A stretch of DNA of 64,000 nucleotides from contig NC_087065.1 in NCBI RefSeq assembly GCF_963678635.1, positions 76,175,786 to 76,239,785 on the forward strand. Direction: 5' to 3'. The number at the start of each line of letters is the position of its first letter. The stretch's first letter is position 1. Position numbers and translations under genes: made by a program. Below the pieces are notes generated by a model. It had not been told where the DNA came from and did no database searches. It saw nothing but the letters and a program-made list of their open reading frames with translations. The DNA comes from Symsagittifera roscoffensis. Its lineage: Eukaryota > Xenacoelomorpha > Acoela > Convolutidae. Shown here in pieces: positions 20,168 through 31,215 of this stretch.

Positions 20168-22477
20168 AAGTGGAAATCCCCTTTACACTTCTTAATGATG
20201 AAAAAGAACATGTAAATTTGTATACCATCATTAAATCAATTTATTAATTCAGATTTTCTCAATTAGCGAAAAAGCATGGAAATCAGTCACCTATGAACAG
20301 ATTGAAAGACTTTGATTGGTTGAAGTTTTTCTGCCATTTAGACCATCTTGGCATCAAAACAACCCCAGCTGTCGTCTAACTGGCTTTCGTTGCAGTGTCA
20401 CAAACTCACCTTAAGATCAATTACTAGCTGCGGGTGCGTCCTAAACTCCCTATGCAACTCTCTCGGCTATTGAAGTCGTAATTTTGCCCTGATATCTGTT
20501 TCGGCCTTGTAATGGTCTTGTAGTGGGATTAAAATCCTTTGAATTTGTACCATCTGGTTATTCTCAACAAAGCAATTTCACAGCCCAAAGTACCTCTGCA
20601 AGATAAGTTTGACAGGTGATCAAACTTAGCGATTCACTATGATCTAGCTTTGCTGCTTGAACAAGTTGTGGTCGGCGTTGAAATACTCTAACGGAACTAA
20701 CCATAAATCTTTCTAATATTTGATGAAGATAGTTTTAACAGGTGAATTAAAGTCGCGAACAAAAAAATCGCATGAATTTTACTTTCTGGTGGATCAAAAA
20801 TTGTTCGTTTTTTTTTCAGTGAGGTTAAAATCGTTCTCTAACCATAAAAAAATTAGAATATGAAAAATTAATGAGCTGTTTTATTTTCGCAAATAACTGA
20901 AATAGAAATTGGTATGGACTAGGCATATGTATAAATAATGTGCGAAATAAACGGAACGAATAGTTCCTTTGAATGCTATAGATTGGGAATAGGTAATAAA
21001 CTGTTTACAGAACCTGTAAACTCCTGACTGGAATCGACCTCAATCCAACCAGCATAAGACACAAATAGCATAACATTTCTGAGCACAGAGATGATCGGCG
21101 ATATGCTCATAAGCCTTGGATGGTGTTTCGAGCTGCCGCGACCAGTAAAAAGTAAACACCCGTAAAAATTAACTAAAACATTTCAAATGAAACTCTTCTT
21201 ATGCTAATTGGGCTCTCCCTTATTCGGTACCCCTGACTTATGACATGACGTGATAGAGCGGAAAAAGCGGTACAATAAACAAAAACAACAACATATGTTT
21301 TCTTATTTGTTGGTACTATTCGGAAGCGCAACTAAGCGTAAAGAAAATGCCATAAAGATTTAAGTTTAATCAAGTTGACAATAATTGAATCTACCTGTTC
21401 CGCTTTTATACGCAGTTTATACGCTTTAAACAAGTCATAATTAATGGCAGCTAAGAACATTTTTGAGTTAATTTGATTCTTACCATCAGCAGGAATTTAA
21501 AATATTGTTTGCGGCATAAAAAATAATGAAAATTTCATCAGAAGAAAGCTTAAAAAACGTTACGACGTTTGGTAATTGACAATCAATTTAAATTTATGTA
21601 ATAAATTGTATAAGCAATGAAGAAAAAGTACGTGCAAAGGCTCTGAGCTATAAAAGTGAAAACTTACATATCATCTTTTCGATACTAGAGTTTTCGGGTA
21701 TTGTTAACTATTCTACCATGTAACCTAGTAAGAAATTTCAGCCCTCCAAAACTCAACTCAACACAGCATGACTCGGTTAAGGAGGTGGTTGACAAGACCA
21801 AAGGCTTCGATTTTATTCTATACTTATAACTAAGACACAACACAACCTTCCCCTGGAAAATCTGATCTAAATTGCGCAAAAATTTTTGACATAAATAGCT
21901 GAGTGGTCTTCTTTTTTTGTTAAACTAGTGAAATAAGCTTGAGTTTAGTTTTGACTGGGACTAACTCGTTGAAACGCGAGACTAACGCATCAAGTCATGG
22001 TCTAAATTCGTCACAGTCCGACTTGAATTAATTGACAACCGCTTGCGCTCATAGAAAATACTCTAAAAACTCAATTAAACTATCAGAAACCAGACAAAAT
22101 TTTACAAAAAATTGACAATAAACACAGAAAAACCAGAAAACACAGAAAAACAAAATTCTAAGAATCTAGTGACTCGTCAGTTCACAAATGAGGCAGTCCG
22201 TTTCCCTGTCCTTGACTGTATACATAATTGTACCACTAACAAACGAAGTTGATCAAAACTTTTCGGCTCGTGGTCAAGTCTTCTTCTTTGCAAGGGACAA
22301 TTGTATCACACTTTTTTCTCAACCCTATTTGTAGTTGGTACACCCAGATGCCGTTTTGTTTTTAACTTTACAATATCCGAGAGGATTCTCAGATACCATT
22401 TTAAGTTTGAAATCTTAAAAAACCTCATAACTTTACAAAAAAGAATCACAGATTAATAAAGAGTGTACAAATTCCAC
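20168..22477. other. Unassigned spacer
   Basis: No reading frame above 64 codons and no repeat matched elsewhere in the window. It is the left flank of the retroelement that starts at 22478. Confidence 0.5.
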
Positions 22478-22725
22478 TGGTAAGCTAAACTAACTATCTA
22501 AGTTAAAAGAATAGAAGTAAGTGTGTCAAATTAAAACAGACCGATGTCTAAATAGAGCAACTAGTGACGCGAATTCCACAGGACTTCGTAGAGCTAACAA
22601 CTTCCTGGTATCTAATTAACTAACAGAGGTCACAGCCAAGATTACTACTTAAAGTGCACAATCACCACAGTCCCCAATGCACGAAAAAATTGTATCTGCA
22701 CTTTTACTAAGTAGCCAATATCACA
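22478..22725 (-). repeat. 3' LTR of retrotransposon 1
   Basis: It begins TGGTAAGCTAAACTAACTAT on the plus strand and ends CACA just before a pyrimidine run, giving TG...CA borders. The bulk matches 28813-28977 (CTATCTAAGTTAAAAGAATA, ACCGATGTCTAAATAGAGCA, ACTAGTGACGCGAA, TGGTATCTAATTAACTAACA). Confidence 0.8.
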
Positions 22726-22751
22726 CCTATACTCCCTTCTCCCTTCACCCC
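22726..22751 (-). promoter_or_regulatory. Candidate polypurine tract
   Basis: The plus strand is an almost pure pyrimidine run (ACTCCCTTCTCCCTTCACCC), so the minus strand is purine-rich directly upstream of the 3' LTR. This is where the plus-strand DNA primer of an LTR element is expected. Confidence 0.55.
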
Positions 22752-22862
22752 ACGGGATCCGAAGTTTGACACAAAAAGAATCAGCATTCAGCACCAATGG
22801 AATTTACATGAGAACACACACATTAACACGGAGATGAATATGAGATAAAACTTACAAGCTAC

Positions 22863-23105
22863 CTACAAAATGTTGCAGATATATACAGCAAATGAACAAA
22901 TTAGTAAAAAAATTTGTTTTGTACAATTGGGGTTATGATTAATATAAGCAATAAAAACATAGTAAACTAAAATGGTAATTTTGCTAAAATGAGTCCAACA
23001 AGGAACTACTACTAAGATCATTAAGGTTAAGAATTGAGCGTGTAAAGAAAAATTATAACAAATTGATGTATGAACCAATGGTAAAAAGCACGACTTGATG
23101 TCCAA
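22863..23105 (-). pseudogene. Hydrophobic 80-codon frame between pol and 3' LTR
   Basis: A minus-strand frame of 80 residues has three hydrophobic stretches (FLTLMILVVVP, ITILVYYVFIAYI, IFLLICSFAVYI). It lies after the pol tail and before the polypurine tract, the place an envelope-like gene occupies in some Gypsy elements. It is too short to be an envelope protein, and the AT-rich code favours hydrophobic residues, so it may be chance or a remnant. Confidence 0.25.
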
Positions 23106-23129
23106 TTAAACTAAATGCTTTTTGTGAGT

Positions 23130-24300
23130 TTAAGCTGAGGAATTGAATATTTGAACGAAAATGTCTGCTGTTCTAACTTCCGTATCAAGTGTTGACAAAA
23201 TATCGCTCCCCTCAATGTCTTTGTTATCCAATGGGAGTTCTTCCAATGGGGAGCATAACACAACAATTTTCGGGTTAATTGAGGATGTAGTCAAATGTGA
23301 GCCTTGTGTCGTTTCTGCAACTAAGGTTGGTCTTGGTGGTATATCCTCCAGATGTGTCAAGATTGCTGATGGTGACTCGATAGTATTGGACATCTGGCAT
23401 CTGTTGGTTGACAAAAATGTGATTAGTGGTTCCTCTTCTGAGTCAATCACGACTATTATCGCAGCTGCTGGGACACCTGTTCAAAAACCGCCTCCCTCCA
23501 TAAAATTTTGGGGGGTCTGGGTTCCTTCTTGGGCGAAACGAACTGCATCTTGGAGTTTCTGTTATTGCCCTTGTTTGCTTCTCAGAGTAACTCTCAATTG
23601 CTATCGGATTTTTGTTTGTGCCAGGAGTTAATGCAGAGTAGACCGAGATTGAGAATTCGCCGGGAAGTGTTCGTCTTGGCTGATCTGGAGCACTATCACC
23701 AATAAAAGACTTGGAAATTGGGATAAACCTCCCGTTCAGTGCCCAAATAATCCTCTAAAACATTGTCCCAATGGTCTAGGTCTAGTGGTGAAGATAAATC
23801 CGAGTTAACGAAGCTGAAGCCTCTAGTGAGTTTGGCTTTTGTTTTCCTCCTTTTCATCGAACTGGAGCCCGTTGGTGTCTAAGCTATTGTTGGACCGGTT
23901 GCATTGGAGTCCATTCTTTTCAGAGGGGAGTTTCTCTTCCTTTTTCCTGCTAAACCATTTTTAGTAACTGAAGTATTCGGGACGGACAAAAATTTACTTG
24001 GTGCCAAATTTAGATTTTCTTGAAAGCGAGGTCCAATTTTCTAAGTACAGGGCCGTTATCTAGGGTTACAGTACGTTTTGTGTCTGAAATAGATTTTCCG
24101 ACAAAAGATTTAAGGTACGTTTGGCGTTCCCTTCTGTTCACTGACTTTCTATACCAATTACCTCCTTGACTGAAGGGGTTAGATAATGGGGCTCTCGGTA
24201 CGACTTGATCTGTTTTTATCGGTAGGGTCTTTCTCGTGTCCCCTGTTGTCCGGTATCATTTCCTCTAGGTATCCGTCCTCTGTGGTATCATTCGCTCCCC
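23130..24300 (-). pseudogene. C-terminal extension of pol, retrotransposon 1
   Basis: The clearest frame is 23130-23450 (106 codons, acidic and Ser/Thr/Pro-rich: DSEEEPLITF at the start, LEELPLDNKDIEGSD inside). It follows the integrase and has no domain I recognise. The plus-strand frames over the same bases (23161-23631) are antisense shadows. The matching tail in the second element is also long and low in complexity. Confidence 0.45.
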
Positions 24301-25030
24301 CGTCCTGCGCTCTCTCTTATGACAAAATCGGCTTCCATTTATCTAAACCAATGGCGCGTGAAACTAAAGATTTCCAGAACGTATTCGGTGATCTATTAAA
24401 ATGTTTACAGAAAGGAGAACATCCAATAAGTGGTTGTTTCGTTGAACGAAGATTCGAAATGATTTTATCAATCGCCGCATTTAAAGTCGGCTTAGCTTTG
24501 TTAAACGACATTGCCAAAAGTTTTGCTTTGACTGTATAAAGAAGATGTTCTATGACTCCGTTAGATCTATGATCTCCAACTGTACATGAAATTAGATTAA
24601 TTTTATTCTTCTCGCAGAAGTTTTTAAAATCGTTCCAAATGAAGCACGACCTAATTGGCTTCGGATACCAGTGTAGATTACAGTAATCCGACATAATTGT
24701 TAGTAAAGAAGAGGCTGAAGTATTGTTCACCACCTTTGCCAAAGGGAATTTTGTGAATCTATATATACATAGAAGAGGTATTTTGATGTGCCCCAGATTT
24801 TCTCTAACGAGCCTGCAAAATTCAAGTCAATTTTTTTATTTAGTGCTAATAGAACCGGTAATTTCTCCGTATTGTTTGAGCCCAGAAAAATTTTAAGATT
24901 CTCACCCATTTTTATGCACTGAATACAGTTTTTCCGGTGGTAATAGATTTCTCGTTAGAGGTGTGGCCATCAAATTTTCTCTGCCAGCTCTTTCATCACG
25001 AACTGTCCTGGATGGGTTTAGTTCAATAAT
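24300..25030 (-). pseudogene. Integrase, retrotransposon 1
   Basis: Reading on the minus strand, a broken zinc-binding segment (HPGQFVMKELA ... NCIQCIKMGENL) leads into IDLNFAGSL and YIDSQNSLW, the start of the DDE core. The expected first catalytic Asp is Asn (AAT). After a frameshift the 141-codon frame 24317-24742 gives HWYPKPIRS (the second catalytic Asp region is altered), VGDHRSNGVIEHLL (the third catalytic Glu is present in NGVIE) and a helix-rich end. It is nonfunctional because of the D-to-N change, the frameshift and a stop in the zinc segment. Confidence 0.75.
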
Positions 25031-25850
25031 GTCATAAATGGGGATCTAAGGCTGCTGGAACGATTTACTTGTTGTCATATTATTCCTTCCTTTACATGGA
25101 TGTCCCGTTGAAAGTCTTCAAGTACGCCTCAAATCCATCCAAAGGTCGACCTTCTGCCACTGCCTTCTTTACGTTTGTAAGGATTTTGTCTTCGTCTTAT
25201 CATTTTGATCAATTTGTTGGAGCACTGGTCCGTAAATACTAGAGGAGTTGTAAGTAGTTTTAGCTCTCCCTTGTACTTTGCGAGAAATTTCTTATGAATT
25301 TCCGACATAATGTCGTTACCAAATTTCACTGAGGTTCCTTGAATTTCCGCCCGAAAGGATAATTTTATAGAATGTATTGAGGATTGAACTTCTGTTTTCA
25401 ATATTATCTTCTCGATTTAGAATTAAAGCATTTGATAATAAAGGTTGTGTTAAAAAAGGTAAGTTTTTTCTGCTAGGAAAAATTGATTGAAATTGAATTT
25501 GGCAAGATTTAGTGGAATACACTGCTTGAACAAGACTCTGAGCGCGAGTGTTTAGAATTGCAAATTCGTATTGTGTCTGTGACGTACTTAAAAACATTCG
25601 CAAAGAACGACCGTTGGCTATGTAGTAATATTTTTTTCTTTCCGACCATTGGATTTACGCAATCAAGCTAGAAGTTCTTTTTACACTATATACATCTACT
25701 GGATTATCTTTTAACAATTCGTTCTTTATGCGTTTCTTCTTTACAATCTTTACAATCACTATTTACAGAAAAGTTTTCGAAAAATTTTGTTCACCGTGTC
25801 ACCACGACACCAAGAATTCGTTATCATAATATCAGGTCGGAAGGGTTTTC
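25030..25850 (-). pseudogene. Long spacer between RNase H and integrase, retrotransposon 1
   Basis: About 0.8 kb separates the end of RNase H from the integrase zinc segment. Minus frames at 25316-25603 and 25129-25401 (the latter with FRAEIQGTSVKFGNDIMSEI and a basic end MIRRRQNPYKRKEG) are coding-like but not a known domain. A similar, longer spacer is present in the second element. Confidence 0.45.
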
Positions 25851-26376
25851 CTGTGAGTAAACTCAATAATAGGTCAGTGAATCCCATTTCTTTTTCTGGG
25901 ATATGTTTTATTTTGAAATTAAACGGCAAAAGTCAACTTACCCAACAGGTAAGTCTGCTATGCATTGATTTATTGCTCTGATTTGCGTTTAACGCCAATA
26001 GTAGTGCCTTATGATCCATAACAATTTCAAACTCGGCGCCTTATAAATAATTCTTGAAGTGTTCAATTGCCCAAACCACTCTCAAAAAATCGAGTTCATT
26101 AGTTGAAGGTTTCATTTCGTGGTTATTTAAAAATCGGGAAGCAAATGCTATAGTTAACCAATTTTCTCCATCCCACTGTTCTAGTGTGGCTCCCAGACCA
26201 CTGTTTGAAGCATCTGTTTTTAATCTGGACATCCTTGTTATGTCAAAATGATTTTTCTCCGTTATATTTACAATTTGTCTCTGTAGTTCTTCGATAGCTT
26301 TCGTGAGAGGCTCATCCCAATGGTAAACTGATTTTTTGACTAATAAAGGACGTAACGGAGAGCTTAGTGTTGTCAA
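25850..26376 (-). pseudogene. RNase H, retrotransposon 1
   Basis: The frame 26041-26376 contains RLKTDASNSGLGATLEQ, with the first catalytic Asp intact, then AFASRFLNNHEMKPSTNELD and VVWAIEHFKNYL. After a frameshift the frame gives EIVMDHKALLLALN and NQSNK, then LLPFNFKIKHIPEKE, the usual end of Gypsy RNase H. Stops interrupt it. Confidence 0.8.
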
Positions 26377-26378
26377 AA

Positions 26379-27200
26379 TTAGTACAATTTCATGTATTGC
26401 TTTATTGCACCAAAGAATGATCCTAATTCGAAGTTATTTTTTGTTTTTGGGAGATTTTTTTTTGAGTCCAATTTACCACCCAATGGTTTTACCCCCGATT
26501 GGGATATTTTGAGCCCCAGCCTTTCAATTACTTTTCGAAAGAACGCGCATTTTTTCCACTTGACTGCCATGTTCTTACTTTCCAAAATACTTTAAATTTT
26601 CCAAAGGATCGCTTTATGTTTTTCTAAAGATCCTTTTGAGGCAATTAAAGTTTCGTCAAGATAACAGTTAATAAATCGAATATCTTTTAACAGCGAATCC
26701 ATTACCCTTTGGAATTTGTTTGGCATATCTCCCAGCCCATAGAGTCCCGTTAAAAATTGGTATGTTCCGGTGGTTTTGCCTCCTACTATGCTAAAATTGC
26801 ATTGTTTACTCGTATCAATGCATAGTTGTAGTTGACTGTAAGCATTTTTCAAATCTAAGCTACTGCACTGAACCACAGTTCCCCTGATCTTTTATTTGTA
26901 AATTGGAGAGCGATGTTGTCGAAGAGTTCGTAGAATTTAGGCATTTGATATTTATTTTTGAATATCTGATCGTTTAAAAGTTTTGAGTCTAGAGATAATT
27001 TAACAATGCCATCCTTTTTTCTTGTGATTAGGATTGGGCGTATAAAGCAGTCTTCGTCGCAATTACTTCACTTCACGATGGGCATATCTTGTTCCACGCT
27101 ATTCAATTCCATCTTTACGCTTCTAGTAAATGTAGGGGAACTCTTCTACCTTTGATTTGAAAAGGTTTAAACGGGGAATGGAAATGTGTGATATTTCTGT
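26379..27200 (-). pseudogene. Reverse transcriptase, retrotransposon 1
   Basis: Decayed frames give GRRVPLHLL, a KKDGIVKLSLDSK segment and KNKYQMPKF (fingers). The 94-codon frame 26592-26876 then gives SSLDLKNAYSQLQL (motif A with its Asp), LTGLYGLGDMPNKFQRVMD (motif B region) and NCYLDETLIASKG (motif C). The usual YLDD is YLDE, so one catalytic Asp is lost. The frame 26379-26585 continues with the thumb (ELGSFFGAIKQYMKL). Several frameshifts and stops. Confidence 0.8.
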
Positions 27201-27494
27201 CCAATGATGTTTTTCCTACTCTAATAAAATTTCATTTAAAAATTTTTGTACAAGTTGAGGATTGTATTCGAATGAAAATTTGACTTACACGGATCCGGAA
27301 GGAACACAGTGCTGACTGGCAGTAATGGTTGTCTTTGTGCAATTTCTATTGCTATTCGGGGTAAGTTAAGTTGAAAATGGAGTTTCATCTGGAATACATC
27401 CGTTAGATTGTATTTTGACTACTATTTTACCGACAATGTTGATTGGGTCATTAGTAAAGCCACAATGTAGTGCTCGGATTTTCTTGTCGACGGG

Positions 27495-27677
27495 TTAAAT
27501 TTTCAGCTGTGAATTTCTCAATTTCAGCTCATGTAGTACATTCTGTTTCAAGAAGCTTACTGGACTAGCTGAATCCACTGGAATAATCATGTTTACAATT
27601 GCGTCCTCACCTAAAACAAAATTGACAAGTTTTTTCGTTTCGAGGCCGTTGTCGTAAATGGTTCGAGTGCTTAACAC
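27495..27677 (-). pseudogene. Aspartic protease, retrotransposon 1
   Basis: The frame has VNMIIPVDSASPVSFLKQ in the place of the retroviral-type protease active site. The expected DTGSP is DSASP. The second element keeps DTGSP in the same position, which supports the assignment. Confidence 0.6.
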
Positions 27678-28789
27678 TGAATAATTGTCGTTGTCACTTG
27701 TTCCCTATTCTGTCCAGGCTTTATCACTCCACGAAAATCTTCTTTTGTTTTCACTTGTAGGTCTTCTAGGGAATATGAACAATTCGGATTATTTACAATT
27801 TCTTCCAGATTATTTACAGCTGGCCTTCTCCCTTTTGATTTACAAAATCTTCCGAAGTGTCCTTTGTAATTACAGATTATTTCTTTCGCTGGGCACACGT
27901 TCAAATGTCCTTTGGGAAAAGCGTTTCCACATTTCTTGCAGGTGTTCGGTTTTTTTATATTCAAGCTTGGTTCCTTTTTTACAGTATTAAAATTTTTATA
28001 CACTCCACCGCTTTTGCAGTTGGTTGCCCTTGTCATTTTTGTTAGTTTGAGATGGTTGTAATAAACTTTCTCGTCTATCATAGCTTGGTTGAGTTCTCAC
28101 TGGATTTAGTGTTGCCGAAAGGAGTCTTCGTTGTAGATCACAAGTCTCTATATTGAATATGAATACTTACCTTATCCATTCCTGTTCTGCATTAGTTCCA
28201 ATTTCACAAGATCTTGCTAAGTCCGACAACGCTCCTCAGAACTGTTCATAGAACTCTCTGTGTTTTTGTTTTCTGCTCAACAGTTATATCTATGCTTAAC
28301 GTGATGTTTGTTGGTTTATCGAATGCTGCCTCTAGCAGGTCGAAAGTTCTTTGAAGGAGATTGCTAAGACCTTCACCCTTGGGTGTTTTTGGGAAAACAC
28401 TCCCTTCCTTTTGGCTCCTATGGCCAGCTATAGGATAGCTTTTACTTTCTTGTCTGCCTCGTATCTACTCATCTCCCCGAATTTTTGTTTCTCTTCTAAG
28501 GTTCTTTTGTCTTCTGTGTTTTCGAAAACTCGTTTTGCTTCTTTGTTTCTGGCCTACCTGCTTTCCACTGTGGATCATTTTCTGAATCTCGGGCGCCTTC
28601 TAAGATAAAGATTGTAGTTTCCAGTTCCAATGGTTCTTTTAGATTGTCTACGTCCAAGTTCTCTTTGGCAATGATGGCCAGGTGGAATTGGTCTATCCCG
28701 TTAATCCATTGGGTGGGTGGTTCTATAGTGTGGTTTGGCCAAAAGGCGGGAATTCCCCGCAGATTCGAATCAGTTGATGAGTGCGCCAT
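27671..28789 (-). pseudogene. gag with zinc knuckles, retrotransposon 1
   Basis: The start (28789) reads MAHSSTDSNLRGIPAFWPN with a capsid-like WINGIDQFHLAIIAKEN segment. After broken frames the 136-codon frame 27671-28081 carries CKKCGNAFPKGHLNVC, then CNYKGHFGRFC, two Cys/His knuckles of nucleocapsid type. The capsid region between them is frameshifted. The antisense plus frames (27685-27990, 28351-28608) are shadows. Confidence 0.7.
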
Positions 28790-28794
28790 AATAA

Positions 28795-28811
28795 GGAGTA
28801 AACAAATACCA
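28795..28811 (-). promoter_or_regulatory. Candidate tRNA primer binding site, retrotransposon 1
   Basis: The minus strand reads TGGTATTTGTTTACTCC one base after the LTR border. TGG at this place pairs with the CCA end of a tRNA primer. I could not assign the tRNA. Confidence 0.4.
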
Positions 28812-28812
28812 T

Positions 28813-28977
28813 TGGTAAGTAAAACTAACTATCTAAGTTAAAAGAATAAAAGTGTGTTAAATTAAAACTGACCGATGTCTAAATAGAGCAACTAGTGACG
28901 CGAAATGCAACTTGCTGGTATCTAATTAACTAACAGATTTCAATGTTACTACCTTAAGATACACAATCACAACACAA
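28813..28977 (-). repeat. 5' LTR of retrotransposon 1 (truncated)
   Basis: It matches 22478-22673 of the other LTR with small gaps (a block of about 25 bases around ATTCCACAGGACTTCGTAGA is missing). It stops at CACAATCACAACA, about 50 bases before the other LTR ends. Confidence 0.75.
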
Positions 28978-28989
28978 ATAATATATCTT

Positions 28990-29125
28990 TTTTAAAATGA
29001 ATTGAGGCTAACAGTGCGTTTTGAATGATTTGAATTTTTGTTAAAAAGCTGAAAATAATAGCTGAAAAGTCGAAATTTGTCTGGAAAAACAAACAACACG
29101 AGCGCAACATTTCCGTCTTTTTCTT
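28990..29125 (+). repeat. Fragment of repeat B (right half)
   Basis: It has TTTTGAATGATTTGAATTTT, GCTGAAAAGTCGAAATTTGTC, ACACGAGCGCAACATTTCCG and CTTCGAAAGTCGACAC in the order of the right half of repeat B (15310-15440). It directly follows the truncated LTR. Confidence 0.55.
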
Positions 29126-29790
29126 CGAAAGTCGACACAAAACTCTCCATGATGGCAAACTTGTTTTTGTTTTGAATATCAATAATGTACTTTCGTCGTA
29201 ATTCCCAATTTCTTGAGCTGAGAAAAGCTCCCACCATGGAATTATACGAAGCTTTATTAAAGTGATAAATTTTCTGATCGACTCAACCACGGATCCGAAC
29301 TGTCCATCTCGTTGATTGACGCGCATGTTTTTAGTGTATTCGGTCAGGGGGGGTTTCAAAATCTGTTGAACCTGAGACAGACATATTTTTGACTTGGATG
29401 ATGGTGTCTGCTTTTACTCTTACCCATGTTGACATCTTGACTTTCCTGCTAATATTGATACAATTTTGTTACAAAATTTTAGTTCTTTCATCCTTCAAAA
29501 GAGGGGAAGGGGGAAAACAGTTAAAAAAAACCGGATAAATAGTGGAGCGTGAAGATTGGTTGGAAGATTTCTGCGGATATTCAAAATTGAAGGCCTTTGC
29601 AAACATAGATTGCAGAATCAGAGAGACAATTATTTCCGCCCAAACGTCTTGTCTCAAATCTAATATAACAGCGAGCTGTCTAATTAGTCTTATTAAGATA
29701 CATAATTAACGGACAGAGGAAAGAAATCAGAGGGTATATTGATTTCTAAATTTTGAGTCAGTAATTCAAACAATTCAGTCTCAATTAAGT
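29126..29790. other. Unassigned spacer
   Basis: Short frames only, with no motif. A (TA)n/T-rich patch at about 29795-29815 borders the candidate exon that follows. Confidence 0.45.
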
Positions 29791-29796
29791 TCATTT

Positions 29797-30003
29797 TTAT
29801 ATATATATTTTTTTTATTTGAGCAACCATTTGAATCAAGTGCTTCTTCTCTGCTGCTTCTTCAATGATGCTCTTGAGTGTAGACGCAAAGTCTGTCCGTG
29901 TTCTTAATTTACCACCGGTTAATTTGAATGTTTGCAATGAATTTGAAAGGTCGCGCTTGATGAATTTGAAATTGAACGTAGAAATCACTCTAAAACTGAG
30001 ATA
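29797..30003 (-). CDS. Candidate terminal host exon (unrecognised)
   Basis: On the minus strand, TATCTCAG followed by an open frame gives RVISTFNFKFIKRDLSNSL, then KLTGGKLRTRTDFASTLKSI and an amphipathic, charged end (IEEAAEKKHLIQMVAQIKK) before a stop. The residue mix (balanced charge, Gly-Gly turn, helical end) is unlike the AT-driven frames around it. CTCAG could be a 3' splice site; upstream the frame is closed by a stop, as expected for an intron. No family is recognised and no neighbouring exon was found. Confidence 0.35.
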   Translation of the reverse strand, partial: YLSFRVISTFNFKFIKRDLSNSLQTFKLTGGKLRTRTDFASTLKSIIEEAAEKKHLIQMVAQIKKIYI

Positions 30004-30111
30004 TTAGTTGTACACTACTACTGACAGCTTTTTAAAATTTCTTGATTAAAAGAAAACGTCAACCGTAGACAAATGTAACTGCTAAAAAATGGTTTGAAAT
30101 ATCAATTAACA

Positions 30112-30530
30112 AGACTGCTCGTATCAGGGCGGAGCGCTGAATACCAAGAACGCCCTTCAAAATATCTGAACTAATTTTTGAATGAAACAAAAAGATGTTA
30201 TTTAACAGCTTAAAAACTTACAAACGCAATTTCAAGCGATTTACTTCTTATTCATTGACTGGTTATCTGAGAAAGTTAGGGGGGTTGAGTGAATGTCGTT
30301 ATGTGAGCGGGGGGTTGAGCAAATGGCGGTTTTGGTAAAAATAAATCAAATAAAATGTTATGTTGCCTTTAATTGAGAAATATAGAATAGGGAATACTAT
30401 AAACGAAAAAATCTCTATGAAATTTGAAAAACAATTTTTGTCAAAAACGGCTAGTTCAAATGTCAAATTGTGGAGAAAAAACATTCGAGAAAAAGGATTT
30501 TGTCATCCCTTTGAAAACTAGAACAAAACT
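30112..30530 (+). repeat. Repeat B copy, diverged
   Basis: It starts AAGACTGCTCGTATCAGGGC with a mutated hairpin (GGAGCGCTG). The middle is replaced or lost. The end has TTTTTGTCAAAAACGGCTAG, AATTGTGGAGAAAAAAC and GAAAACTAGAACAAAAC, matching the right end of the family. Confidence 0.55.
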
Positions 30531-30789
30531 GTTTCAACGACACTGCATGTGTCAGGGCAACAAATTGAAGCTTGCAACTGCGATTCAATGTTCTGAAATG
30601 TGTTTCGCGAAAAAGAACTGAAACGTTTCTCTGAAAGTTTTATGCCCACTGTAAGTAGTCACAAGTACTCAGCTATACTTTATGTGTCCAGGAAAGCTTT
30701 GTTGTAACCAAAAAGCTTGCAGTAAAGGTTTTTGGAAAAATTTTTATGCTGAAGTTATTCGTAGCTTATGCACTGTGAACATAAATGTA

Positions 30790-31215
30790 TAAAAAAACTG
30801 CTCGTATCAGGGCAAAGCCCTGAATGTTCCAACTGCCGTTTAAATGGCCTCGAAAAGTTTTTGGTAAAATAAGTATTGGTAAAACTCTGAATTTTAGGCT
30901 GATCATGTTAAAACATAAGTTTTACAATTTCAGACGTGTTTGGAATTATTAAAACCGATTAGTCAATTAGCTGCCACGATTCAATTTGGAACGATTTTGT
31001 AGTGCGGGATAGTTCAACGCGCGTGTAATTAAAAAACTAGCAGTTTAATCAGAATCGTGGCAGGATAATAGACTTAGACTTATGTGGACAATCGGATGGA
31101 CGCCTGCAGATCAAGGGATCGATTCACCGAGGACCCAGAGCTTTGTAAAATTGATCTGAATATTAAAAAACCACCCCCAACATATATAGTCCTAACTTTC
31201 TTCAAAAATCGGATT
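30790..31215 (+). repeat. Repeat B copy, subfamily 2
   Basis: It starts AAACTGCTCGTATCAGGGCA with a hairpin CAGGGC-AAA-GCCCTG, then GAATGTTCCAACTGCCGTTT. It continues with TTCAATTTGGAACGATTTTG and GCGCGTGTAATT, and ends CTTTCTTCAAAAATCGG. It shares a GTGGCAGG..TAA...GATC..GGGATCGATTC block with 32178-32600 that other copies lack. Confidence 0.55.

Larger units (their letters stand above)
22478..28977 (-). mobile_element. Decayed Ty3/Gypsy LTR retrotransposon 1
   Basis: Direct repeats at 22478-22725 and 28813-28977 flank minus-strand frames in the order gag, zinc knuckles, protease, reverse transcriptase, RNase H, integrase. This order, with integrase last, defines the Ty3/Gypsy type. All domains are broken by stops and frameshifts. 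Its gag N-terminus aligns with that of the second element (GIPAFW versus GIPVFW; DQFHLA versus DQFLLA), so the two belong to one clade. The right LTR is shortened by about 80 bases and abuts a repeat B fragment. Confidence 0.85.

Noticed and set aside
23161-23631. 156-codon plus-strand frame
   Set aside because: It is antisense to the pol tail of retrotransposon 1, in which the minus strand is the coding sense.
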